Below, in pieces: positions 21,146-29,920 of a stretch of 64,000 nt of DNA. Both the position numbers and the translations under genes were made by a program. The notes beneath the pieces are model-generated. The model was not told the origin of the DNA. It worked only from the letters and a program-made list of their open reading frames with translations, and made no database searches. Numbering within the stretch: the stretch's first letter is position 1; the number at the start of each line of letters is the position of its first letter. This DNA is from Nitzschia sp. DOCU1 (lineage: Eukaryota; Bacillariophyta; Bacillariophyceae; Bacillariales; Bacillariaceae), in assembly GCA_951394045.1 (NCBI GenBank), contig OX596001.1, positions 496,001 to 560,000 on the forward strand, written 5' to 3'.

Positions 21146-22702
21146 ATGCTCTTCTCGGTCGCTACCTCAGCTCTTCGTCGCAGCCTCGCTGTCTCTTCGA
21201 GTTTGGCGCCCCGCCGCTTTTTCCATGCATCTCCCTTGGCCTGGGCCAAACTCAACGTTCAAGGGTTGGCGGACAAGGTCGATTTGAATGGCAAGAATGT
21301 TCTGGTTCGCGTCGATCTCAATGTTCCTCTCGCCAAGGCAAGTTGGAAGAAGGTTCATCGTTGAAAAGGCTATGTGGCTGATTGCACGAAGAATCACCAC
21401 GGCAGCATAAAATCGGTCATCTCAAATTTTCTCACTTTTCTTGCATTGCTGGTCGGTTCCGCGTTTTTGACTAGTAGGACAATGTGACGGTAACGGATGA
21501 TACGCGTCTCCGAGCGATTGTACCCACCGCAAAATTCTTGTTGGACAAGGGCGCCAATGTCATTTTGTGCAGTCACTTTGGTCGCCCCAAGGGAGAAATC
21601 ATTGAGACTGGCAAAAATGGTCGTTTAAATCCCGTCGTCAAGCCCTTGGAAACATTGTTGGGAAAATCCATTACCAAAGTCAATGATTGCATGGGACCGG
21701 AAGTGGAAGCTGCAGCTGCATCGTTGAAGAAGGGAGACGTCCTTCTGTTGGAAAACACTCGATTTTACAAGGGCGAGACCAAGAATGACGAAGAGTTGAG
21801 CGCTGGCCTTGGAAAACTGGCCGATTATTTTGTCATGGACGCTTTTGGCACGGCCCACCGCGCCCATTCGAGTACAGCGGGAGTTACAAAGCACGTTGAA
21901 CTGAGCGCCGCTGGATTTTTGCTGGACAAGGAATTGCAGTATTTGCAAGGCGCCGTCGACAATCCCAAGCGCCCCATGATGGCCATTGTCGGTGGAGCCA
22001 AAGTATCGACGAAAATTCCCGTCATTGAAAGCTTGTTGGATAAATGCGATACGATTCTTGTCGGTGGTGGTATGATCTTTACTTTCTACAAGGCACTGGG
22101 ATACGATATTGGAGCCAGTTTGGTAGAGAATGACATTGTGGATCTCGCTAAGAGTTTGATGGAGAAGGCAAAAGCCAAGGGAGTCAAATTGATTCTACCA
22201 ACGGATGTTGTACTGGCAGACAAGTTTGAGAATGATGCCAACACTGCCATCGCAAAGGTCAATGAAATTTCTGGAAGCTGGATGGGCTTGGATATCGGCC
22301 CCGAAACGCTGGAGCAATTCAAGAAGGAAATCGAGGCTTGCCAGACGATTGTCTGGAACGGACCTATGTAAGTGTGATCTGAATCTGGGAAAACCATATG
22401 CGCTGATCAAAGTCGGAATAGACCTAAAATTTCTGACTTTATCCTTCTCCTTCATAATTTTCAGGGGAGTATTTGAAATGTCCAACTTTGCGGAAGGAAC
22501 CTTCAAAGTCGCCCAAATGTTGGCAGAAGCCACCGAAAAACGCGGTGCGATCACAATTGTAGGAGGGGGAGACTCTGTAGCCGCCATCAACAAGGCTGGT
22601 TTGGGTGGTAAGGTTTCGCATGTATCGACAGGAGGCGGTGCTAGCTTGGAATTGCTCGAAGGAAAGGTGTTGCCTGGTGTCGCTGCTTTGACTGAAGTAT
22701 AA
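21146..22702 (+). CDS. PGK: Phosphoglycerate kinase, mitochondrial-type presequence (3 exons)
   Basis: Exons 21146-21337, 21478-22367 and 22465-22702, 439 residues. It catalyses ATP formation from 1,3-bisphosphoglycerate in glycolysis. Motifs are [49 protein letters not shown], the ATP-side loop VWNGPMGVFE (restored by the second splice) and [13 protein letters not shown]. The N-terminus [20 protein letters not shown] is Arg/Ser-rich and lacks acidic residues or an ASAFAP motif, so mitochondrial import is the best reading, in line with mitochondrial lower glycolysis known in diatoms. Intron 1 (21338-21477) best fits a GC-AG intron; a GT donor 15 bp later would add five residues. Intron 2 (22368-22464) is GT-AG. 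Confidence 0.95.
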
Positions 22703-23315
22703 AACACCCACCGGTAGTGCTTCAACTAATGTAGCTGCATCTTCATAGAACTTGGTCTGTTTGCGTCTTCAGTCCCCGAGACTCTATGACCACCAACAGG
22801 AGACAGCTATTCGATGCTAGCGGAGGAGGCAACCGGCCGGCGGGGCAACAACGGGAGGTCTTGCTACAGATGAATAGCCGCTTCCGTTGGTATCCTACTA
22901 CTACTACGAAGAACACACGGTAGCTTGGCCCTCTTAATAGTTCTACTATCGACGCTAGAACAACGGAACACACGTCTACTCAGAGACCGTACCGTATTTC
23001 AGGGCTTCAATGGCGAAAGTGTCGTTAGTCGGCTGGGTCGAATGCTGCACACAGGAGGCAGGAGGCGGGCGGGCGGCAGGCGGATGGTGACGGCATGCAG
23101 GATGCGGCAAGGGATGCACGTGCGCGCGAGCGCCCAAGATCGGAATACCCGGCATCGATTTATGCGGCCTTTTTCTTCTTGCCAAGATTGATGTTTTTCT
23201 CACCTAATCAAACAAACAAACCCTTTTTCTTCTTGCCAAGATTGATGTTTTTCTCGCCTAATCAAACAAACAAACCCCCACCACTTGTTCGGTTGACGAC
23301 TCTACCATAACCAAA
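22703..23315. other. Intergenic stretch between PGK and the tail-anchored gene
   Basis: No gene is recognised. It includes a G-rich segment of GGCGGGCGGGCGG type near 23055-23090 and the 54-bp direct duplication just before the next start codon. Confidence 0.5.
23170..23277. repeat. 54-bp tandem duplication in the 5' flank
   Basis: Two adjacent 54-bp copies (23170-23223 and 23224-23277) differ at about one base in the part starting TTTTTCTTCTTGCCAAG. They end 38 bp before the ATG at 23316, so they probably lie in the core promoter or 5' UTR. The near-identity implies a recent duplication. Confidence 0.85.
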
Positions 23316-24281
23316 ATGAACACGTCGGCAATGAAAGGCTTAAGAGCTAGACGAAATAGACGACAACCTGATGTCGATAATACTGCGTCCGATGACACCC
23401 AAAGTGGCGACGAGCTACAAGCAGCGAACACGGAAAACGGTGCGACGACGACGACGACGACGATGACGATGACGACACCCGCGGAATCGGCTGCCGCCAC
23501 GGGGCGGAGGGAAAAGCGACGGATGTTTCGCGCCAATAGGGTCGATCGAGCTAGAAGTGCCTCTAACAGTCTTTCGCCTACTCGCCCGGCACAACATGGG
23601 GACGAAGATGATCGATCGGAAGATCGATCGGACGATCGGTCGGACGATACCGTCGGTTCTCTCCCCGAAAACCTCATGCCGTTGGGGCATCTTCGCGGTG
23701 TCGGAGACGACGCAGAACCTATGCGACAGAATGCTCATATATCCAGAGACTATGTTCCTCCTACTATTGTCCCTGGTGCTGTCTACACAAGGGGTAGGGC
23801 CATTGGCCAAATTCCTGAATGGGCTTTTCGGGATGGCCCTGCTGGCCGACCCCCAAACACCGGCCCCATTCAGAGACATAATAGAGTGACATCGGAAAGT
23901 AGCGCAAACAGTCCTGGTTCGGACCGTCTGAGGTTGTCAGTTGCGTCCTCAATAGGAAGCACTAATTCGGACCAATCCAACCACCTGGGTAATTCTAGCC
24001 ACAATCGACGTGGCCGACCCAGCACCTTCCGTGGTATTTCCAGACAAAGCACGAATATTCTCAGAGGAAGCGTCCGAAACTTGTTTACGTCATTTAGGCG
24101 CTCTAGTAGCTTACCTGAAGCCGAGGCGTTGGATAGCGAAAAGGTGGTGTATGCAGAGATTTTGGATGAAGACGAACTTGCCGGCCCAGTCTGCTCCCTA
24201 GAGCTCGTACTCTACTCCCTATTCCTGCTTGTGCTGGGTATTCTTATCGGAAGGATGACTGCGAACACGGTGATTTTGTAA
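23316..24281 (+). CDS. Probable tail-anchored membrane protein, disordered N-terminus
   Basis: Single-exon frame of 321 residues. The first ~280 residues are hydrophilic, with a Thr run encoded by ACG repeats at 23445-23475 and short DRSED/DRSDD repeats. One hydrophobic segment near the C-terminus (LELVLYSLFLLVLGILIG) is followed by only nine residues (RMTANTVIL). No N-terminal signal peptide is present. That layout is typical of tail-anchored proteins inserted post-translationally into the ER or an organelle outer membrane. Family not recognised. Confidence 0.65.
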   Translation: MNTSAMKGLRARRNRRQPDVDNTASDDTQSGDELQAANTENGATTTTTTMTMTTPAESAAATGRREKRRMFRANRVDRARSASNSLSPTRPAQHGDEDDRSEDRSDDRSDDTVGSLPENLMPLGHLRGVGDDAEPMRQNAHISRDYVPPTIVPGAVYTRGRAIGQIPEWAFRDGPAGRPPNTGPIQRHNRVTSESSANSPGSDRLRLSVASSIGSTNSDQSNHLGNSSHNRRGRPSTFRGISRQSTNILRGSVRNLFTSFRRSSSLPEAEALDSEKVVYAEILDEDELAGPVCSLELVLYSLFLLVLGILIGRMTANTVIL

Positions 24282-24708
24282 GGCAGAACGTCGTACTAGC
24301 CGCTACTGCTAGTTCGACTGCGAGTTGATGAATAGATTTGCTGGTAGTGCGGGCCAGAACAGAACTGTAAATCTGTCCAAAGCCTATTCTTGCAGAGAGT
24401 CCCCTACGTCGTTTTTACTCTTTCTACTCTAGCTATAACAATGGATGACTTAACAATAAACTGCGCACCTAGCTAGAGCCAATACATGTCCAACGATATA
24501 TCACAGTTGAACGAACGATTTTCGTAGATACAGCATTGAGATGATCATTGAAAGTCACGGTCTAGAAAGGTTATTAATCGTTCAACCAAGAAAATCTCGT
24601 ACTTTTGAAGTATGTCGCTAGCGATCACCTAGATGAACGAAGACAAGCGCGCTTTTTCTTATTATTCTTATTATTATTATTATTATTATAAATCATCCAT
24701 TCTTCTAA
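24282..24708. other. Convergent 3' spacer with TTA microsatellite
   Basis: About 430 bp between two convergent genes. A TTA/TTATTC simple repeat lies at about 24657-24690. Nothing else was recognised. Confidence 0.5.
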
Positions 24709-26013
24709 CTAGCCACGCTTGGTGCCCTTACGGCCCTTGACAGAGCCCAATTGTCGAGCTTCAGATTCCTCTTCCTGGAAGCCACGCTTGGTGCCCTTAC
24801 GGCCCTTGACAGAGCCCAATTGTCGAGCTTCAGATTCCTCTTCCTGGAAGCCACGCTTGGTGCCCTTACGGCCCTTGACAGAGCCCAATTGGCGGGCTTC
24901 AGATTCCTCTTCCTGGAAGCCACGCTTGGTGCCCTTACGGCCCTTGACAGAGCCCAATTGTCGAGCTTCAGATTCCTCTTCCTGGAAGCCACGCTTGGTG
25001 CCCTTACGGCCCTTGACAGAGCCCAATTGGCGGGCTTCAGATTCCTCTTCCTGGAAGCCACGCTTGGTGCCCTTACGGCCCTTGACAGAGCCCAATTGTC
25101 GAGCTTCAGATTCCTCTTCCTGGAAGCCACGCTTGGTGCCCTTACGGCCCTTGACGGAGCCCAATTGTCGAGCTTCAGATTCCTCTTCTTCCTGGAAGCC
25201 ACGCTTTGTGCCCTTACGGCCCTTGACAGAGCCCAATTGGCGGGCTTCAGATTCCTCTTCCTGGAAGCCACGCTTGGTGCCCTTACGGCCCTTGACAGAG
25301 CCCAATTGTCGAGCTTCAGATTCCTCTTCCTGGAAGCCACGCTTGGTGCCCTTACGGCCCTTGACAGAGCCCAATTGTCGAGCTTCAGATTCCTCTTCCT
25401 GGAAGCCACGCTTGGTGCCCTTACGGCCCTTGACAGAGCCCAATTGTCGAGCTTCAGATTCCTCTTCCTGGAAGCCACGCTTGGTGCCCTTACGGCCCTT
25501 GACAGAGCCCAATTGTCGAGCTTCAGATTCCTCTTCCTGGAAGCCACGCTTGGTGCCCTTACGGCCCTTGACAGAGCCCAATTGGCGGGCTTCAGATTCC
25601 TCTTCCTGGAAGCCACGCTTGGTGCCCTTACGGCCCTTGACAGAGCCCAATTGTCGAGCTTCAGATTCCTCTTCTTCCTGGAAGCCACGCTTGGTGCCCT
25701 TACGGCCCTTGACGGAGCCCAATTGTCGAGCTTCAGATTCCTCTTCTTCCTGGAAGCCACGCTTGGTGCCCTTACGGCCCTTGACAGAGCCCAATTGGCG
25801 GGCTTCAGATTCCTCTTCCTGGAAGCCACGCTTGGTGCCCTTACGGCCCTTGACAGAGCCCAATTGTCGAGCTTCAGATTCCTCTTCCTGGAAGAGGGCA
25901 TTGTTGACCGGTGCCTCTTCTAACTCAGCGAGGGCATTGCCCCGAATGCCCTCGGACCTTACGGCATGGGGCAGAGCAAGGAAAAGGAGGGGTATGGCAA
26001 ACGTGACCATCAT
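24709..26013 (-). CDS. Secreted precursor with 17 tandem acidic/basic repeats
   Basis: 434 residues from the ATG at 26013. A longer upstream frame exists, but this start matches the paralogue at 27701. A signal peptide (VTFAIPLLFLALPHAVRS) leads into the propeptide EGIRGNALAELEEAPVNNAL. Then 17 repeats run to the stop. Each has an acidic half, FQEEESEARQLG (three copies with an extra Glu), and a basic half, SVKGRKGTKRG. Each unit offers an RQL site like the RXL cleavage motif of silaffin propeptides, and a Lys-Arg pair. Processing could release many short zwitterionic peptides. At DNA level the 69-bp units are nearly identical in two variants (TTGTCGAGC and TTGGCGGGC). No Cys is present in the repeats. 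A silica- or wall-associated role is inference from composition. Confidence 0.75.
   Translation of the reverse strand: MMVTFAIPLLFLALPHAVRSEGIRGNALAELEEAPVNNALFQEEESEARQLGSVKGRKGTKRGFQEEESEARQLGSVKGRKGTKRGFQEEEESEARQLGSVKGRKGTKRGFQEEEESEARQLGSVKGRKGTKRGFQEEESEARQLGSVKGRKGTKRGFQEEESEARQLGSVKGRKGTKRGFQEEESEARQLGSVKGRKGTKRGFQEEESEARQLGSVKGRKGTKRGFQEEESEARQLGSVKGRKGTKRGFQEEESEARQLGSVKGRKGTKRGFQEEEESEARQLGSVKGRKGTKRGFQEEESEARQLGSVKGRKGTKRGFQEEESEARQLGSVKGRKGTKRGFQEEESEARQLGSVKGRKGTKRGFQEEESEARQLGSVKGRKGTKRGFQEEESEARQLGSVKGRKGTKRGFQEEESEARQLGSVKGRKGTKRG
24712..25893 (-). repeat. 17-copy 69/72-bp coding tandem array
   Basis: Seventeen units of 69 bp, three of them 72 bp, all within the secreted precursor gene. 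The units differ at only a few sites and come in two main variants. Because the unit length is a multiple of three without stops, other frames on both strands also stay open across the array; those are by-products. Confidence 0.95.
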
Positions 26014-26053
26014 GGTAGTAGTGTCAAAAACTGTGACAAACTCTCTTAGGCGG
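26014..26053 (-). promoter_or_regulatory. 5' flank block shared by the divergent pair (minus copy)
   Basis: Reading towards the start codon, AGTTTGTCACAGTTTTTGAC followed by ACTACTACC precedes ATGATGGTC. The plus-strand paralogue has AGTTTGTCACAGTTTTGACA in the same place. The conserved block fits a duplicated core promoter or 5' UTR. Confidence 0.65.
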
Positions 26054-26194
26054 ATGTGACCAACCCCAATAAAAAGTGAATTCCAACCACCCCAAAGCGT
26101 TTTTACGACAATCGAGTGGTCAGCCCCCGACAAGAGTGGTGCTCGTACCAGGTAATCTTGGTATCACACCCATATCTTCTTATCACACATCCTT

Positions 26195-26360
26195 CGCTTT
26201 TGTCACCTGAAACATGGACTGTGATTGGCGGAAGGGACCCATCGGATGACGTACAGCTTGTTTTATCCGTTTGGATCCTTTGGCACCTGAACCATGGACT
26301 GTGATTTGTGGAAGGGACCCACCGTATGACGTATTTACACCTTCTTATATCCGTTTGGAT
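26195..26360. promoter_or_regulatory. 80-bp duplicated element with CRE-like TGACGTA sites
   Basis: Two copies at an 80-bp period share CACCTGAA.CATGGACTGTG, GGAAGGGACCCA and ATCCGTTTGGATCC. Each has one TGACGTA, at 26247-26253 and 26327-26333. They lie 180-350 bp upstream of the minus-strand repeat gene and 1.3 kb upstream of the plus-strand gene. TGACGT cores are binding sites of bZIP factors and occur in CO2/cAMP-responsive diatom promoters. Control of the pair by them is inference. Confidence 0.5.
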
Positions 26361-27650
26361 CCCTTCCTCGCCAATTGCGGAGTCTGCTCGCTCTCGATAG
26401 TACAGCGGTAGTAAGATTGACTCCAGAACCATAGTCCTGCATCTTGAAGGGCCAGAAGAAGCCAGCAGGTTCGCAAATTTTATTTATGCCGTAATGGGTA
26501 CGTTCTGATTGAAACTCAAGTAGTATATCGATAGTACATTTTCTAACTAAGGCTTATCAGATTCTACTGAGAGGAGTTTTATTTCCTATCATTGGTCAAT
26601 ACGTGTCTTCGGGCATATGTTTGAGAGGAACTGTTTTTCGGAATTCCTTATCAACTTACTCGGAGTCACACAAATGGCGTAGGATAGACGGGTCCGAACT
26701 GGGGGACGTGACCCCCACTGAAAACGGGGCAAACCATCCTCATTCTGCCCCTTTGGCCGAGAGGGGTTGGGATGGCGAGAAAGCTCGTCACGTTTTCAAG
26801 AGCAAAGACAACGAAAATGCTATTTCGTGCCCAAGCTTCAGGAACAGCCTGCTGCAACAGGAGTGACCTCCTTATTGCCAACTTCATCGCCCGGGTAAGG
26901 GCCTCCTACCACCGTAGGCACAAGTGCTTCGGGATCTTGCCGAAGACTGACTCGTCCTCATTTCAATCACGAACCGGTCTTGAAGACGAGGTCGTTTGAA
27001 TCCATCTTTCTTGGGGAGGAGGGGGTGAGCATGCATTTGCATCATGTCCGGGGTTGTGACTCTTTTCCCCGATTTGAAATCCAATACCACTCCGATTTCA
27101 ATCCAATGGTCGAGAGGGAAAAGCAATGGCGAAGCGTTTTCCCCGACCCAGTTCATAGACGGCATGTGAATGAAATTCATAGTAATTGCCGGCTTGCTTT
27201 CCGTTCACAACTTTCCCTCCAATAGTTAAGAGCGTTTCGTCCCTTTTGAAAATACTACCGCGACTTGAAGGCGGAAGGAGGCTCCTTTCAAACAATAGTC
27301 CCGTGTTGATGTTGATTACCAACCACCCATTTTAACGAGCGTTCGGGAAGTACTAGGCGATTACTTAGTATCGCGCACTGGAGATCGATGATGACATCGC
27401 ACATTTGAGACGACTCCGGCTGGTTGCCCAACGTCGGAAGCAGATACCCGTTCAGAATTTGATTACGCACGTTCGGCCCGCTCTGTAGCTCATAGTGACA
27501 TGAATACATAGGGACGCATTTAGAACACCTTAAATGTAGCACATGGAAATTTGGCTGTTCTGCGCCCCTAATTATGTGCATTTACGCGCTCACTTTTTTC
27601 AGCTCCTGGCAATCGAAATCTGTGCTGCCCTCCATTAAAAATTCACTTCC
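26361..27650. other. Intergenic stretch between divergent secreted genes
   Basis: About 1.3 kb without a convincing gene. Frames at 26603-26866 and 26884-27180 lack recognisable features. It probably serves as the regulatory spacer for both divergent genes. Confidence 0.4.
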
Positions 27651-27700
27651 GCTTCGGAGTTTGTCACAGTTTTGACATTACTACCCAAAACACAACTACC
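27651..27700 (+). promoter_or_regulatory. 5' flank block shared by the divergent pair (plus copy)
   Basis: AGTTTGTCACAGTTTTGACA, then TTACTACC and about 12 extra bases before the ATG. It matches the minus-strand copy at 26014-26053, except for the short insertion next to the start. Confidence 0.65.
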
Positions 27701-28774
27701 ATGATGGTCAAGTCTGTTACAGCTCTCCTTTTCCTTGCTCTGCCCCATGCCGTAAGGTCCAACATTCGGGGTAATGCCGTCGCTGAGTTAGAAGAGGCAC
27801 CGGTCCACAATGCCCTCTTCCAGGAAGAGGAATCTGAAGCTCGACGATTGGGCGTTGGATATCACTACGGTGGTGACGTGGGTGGCGGTGGCGGCGGCGG
27901 TGGCTACGAGAAAGGCAGCAAGGGCGGAAGCGGCAAGGGTGCCAAGGGCTCTGGCAGCGGTAAGGGCAAGGGCGCCAAGGGCTCTGGAAACGGTGACGGT
28001 GACTACAAGTACGAGAAGAAGTCACCAGAGACCACTAGCAAGAGTGGCAAGAGCTCCGGAAGCAAGACCTCCAAGAGCAGCAAGGGTGGCTCTGCTAAGG
28101 GCGGCAAGAGCGGCGGCCAAATGTACGAGAAGAAGTACGGATACGATAGTGAAGCGTACGGTACCTCCGAAGACGCGGCCATGAAGTACGATAAGAGCGG
28201 CTCGGGCGGCTACGGAGACGACGACGATGATGATGATGATATGATGTACGAGAAGGTCGTTGGAAGCAAGAGCTCCAAGGCTAGCAAGAGTGGCAAGAGC
28301 TCCGGAAGCGGCAAGGGAGCCAAGGGCTCGGGCAAGGGCAAGGGCGGCGGCAAGGGATCCAAGGGATCGGGCAGCTACGGAGATGACGATGATGACATGA
28401 GTGGCAAGGGCAAGGGCGGCGGCAAGGGATCCAAGGGATCGGGCAGCTACGGAGATGACGATGATGACATGAGTGGCAAGGGCAAGGGCGGCGGCAAGGG
28501 ATCCAAGGGATCGGGCAGCTACGGAGATGACGATGATGACATGAGTGGCAAGGGCAAAGGCGGCGGCAAGGGATCCAAGGGCTCGGGCGGCAAGGGCAAG
28601 GGCGGCGGCAAGGGATCCAAGGGCGGCGGTGGTGGCGGCCACTACCCCGGTGACGACGATGATGATGATGACATGAGTGGCGGTGGTGGCGGCCACTACC
28701 CCGGTGACGACGATGATGATGACGATGATGACAAGAACACCAAGATGTACGGTCACCGACAGAGAGCCCTGTAG
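27701..28774 (+). CDS. Silaffin-like secreted Lys/Gly/Ser protein with Asp runs
   Basis: 357 residues. The signal peptide (VTALLFLALPHAVRS) and propeptide NIRGNAVAELEEAPVHNAL, then FQEEESEARRLG, match the gene at 24709 almost residue for residue. An RRL site of RXL type ends the shared part. The body is unrelated to the neighbour. It has Gly-rich sequence, GKGAKGSGSGKGKGAKGS blocks, a SGKSSGSKTSKSSKGG stretch rich in Lys and Ser, isolated Tyr (YEKK, KYDKSG) and Asp runs of 5-9. Three near-identical 24-residue units (Lys/Gly part, then SGSYGDDDDDMS) lie at about 28333-28551. Lys spaced by small residues plus acidic clusters is the composition of diatom silaffin/cingulin-type biosilica proteins. 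That role is inference; no enzyme domain is present. Confidence 0.75.
   Translation: MMVKSVTALLFLALPHAVRSNIRGNAVAELEEAPVHNALFQEEESEARRLGVGYHYGGDVGGGGGGGGYEKGSKGGSGKGAKGSGSGKGKGAKGSGNGDGDYKYEKKSPETTSKSGKSSGSKTSKSSKGGSAKGGKSGGQMYEKKYGYDSEAYGTSEDAAMKYDKSGSGGYGDDDDDDDDMMYEKVVGSKSSKASKSGKSSGSGKGAKGSGKGKGGGKGSKGSGSYGDDDDDMSGKGKGGGKGSKGSGSYGDDDDDMSGKGKGGGKGSKGSGSYGDDDDDMSGKGKGGGKGSKGSGGKGKGGGKGSKGGGGGGHYPGDDDDDDDMSGGGGGHYPGDDDDDDDDDKNTKMYGHRQRAL
28333..28551 (+). repeat. Three 72-bp coding repeats
   Basis: Three nearly identical 72-bp units each encode GKGKGGGKGSKGSGS followed by YGDDDDDMS. They are in frame within the silaffin-like gene and followed by partial units. Confidence 0.85.
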
Positions 28775-29503
28775 GTTGGCACATTACTCATATCAACCAA
28801 CACAACCTTAGATTCGTGAGCGGCGGCAGATGCTGCGCTTGTATACCGCGAAACTAGATTCCTAATGCAGCTTATGTTAGACCCAAACAGACTATTACTA
28901 ACAGCAACATAGCTTGGTCCATAACCCTATTAAGCCCAGATTATTATAACACTTTGCACTGTCCGATCCTCAGCATACAAAACGTGTTGTGTGTGGTTCG
29001 GCTCCTCTATTGGATGGATCCAGGCAACGCACCCACTTCCGACAATTGAGCTAAAGGTGCGTTTTCATCTCCAATCTGTCACAAAGGTGGAGGCGTTCCA
29101 ATGCTTCACACTTTTGCTACCGTCAACTGAAATCAATACCACATGATTGATTCCACTCTCTTGCTACCTAGCGTCGGTGGTGGCGGCCTGCGCAACTTTC
29201 CACTACGACTCTTGCTGGTGGTGGTTAACGTACTAAACCTATGGTCCCTCCTCTCCTCGTCTAGTTAAAGCAGCAACGAGGGCTGGGACCAACTAGTACT
29301 AGTCTACAAGTCTAGATACTCTAGTAGCCCCCAACTGCCTCGGGCGAACGTCGGGCGCAATGATGTACTACGGTCCGGCAATACTAGTAGACCAACAGCA
29401 CCGCGCGGCGGTCAGGGACGAAGAGCAGGAGGGGGATCAGCAGCGGCCTCTGGCGTGAGATGAAACCCGGTGGTCGCCAAGCTGCCCAACCCCCGGGCCG
29501 GAT

Positions 29504-29538
<35 letters not shown>

Positions 29539-29920
29539 CTCACGTTTGCCCCCTGCTGGAATGTGCCCTCCGATGCAATATTCCAAGCACTCGTGGAGGT
29601 AGGCATTGATCCCTCACTACTAGAGTGACGTCAAGATGGAAATAAGCGGGATACAAGCAACGTTTCTGAAAGTCTAGTAGGAAGATACAAAGACGCAGAA
29701 GCCCAAACTTTTCTGTAGTCATATATTGAACGTAAAAATTCAAATCTTCATTACGTTGTTTCCGGCTAGAGTAGTGTAGTTGATTCCTTCATATCTTGAG
29801 TAGTTTATTAGCCCCTCTGGCTAAGAAATGCATTCCCTTGATGTTTGCTTTCACCTGGATATGGCCAAGATAGCCTATCGTCCAAGTTGAGACATTAAAA
29901 GACGCTAGTAGTACGCTCGC
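28775..29920. other. Intergenic stretch with AAC microsatellite
   Basis: About 1.15 kb between convergent genes. A pure AAC repeat occupies 29504-29539. CTAGTA-rich sequence (ACTAGTACTAGT and similar) occurs at 29290-29390, as in several other spacers of the window. No gene was recognised. Confidence 0.5.

Noticed and set aside
24657..24690. CRISPR-like or regulatory repeat
   Set aside because: It is a plain TTA microsatellite. No CRISPR array is expected or seen in this eukaryotic sequence.
24719..26059. Long open frames on the plus strand and in a second minus frame across the repeat array
   Set aside because: The 69-bp unit is a multiple of three without stops in several frames, so these are by-products. 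The minus frame at 24709-26013 has the signal peptide and matches the paralogue.
28022..28784. Minus-strand frames opposite the silaffin-like gene
   Set aside because: Low-complexity antisense of the GGC/GAC repeats; no signal peptide, splice sites or recognisable domain.
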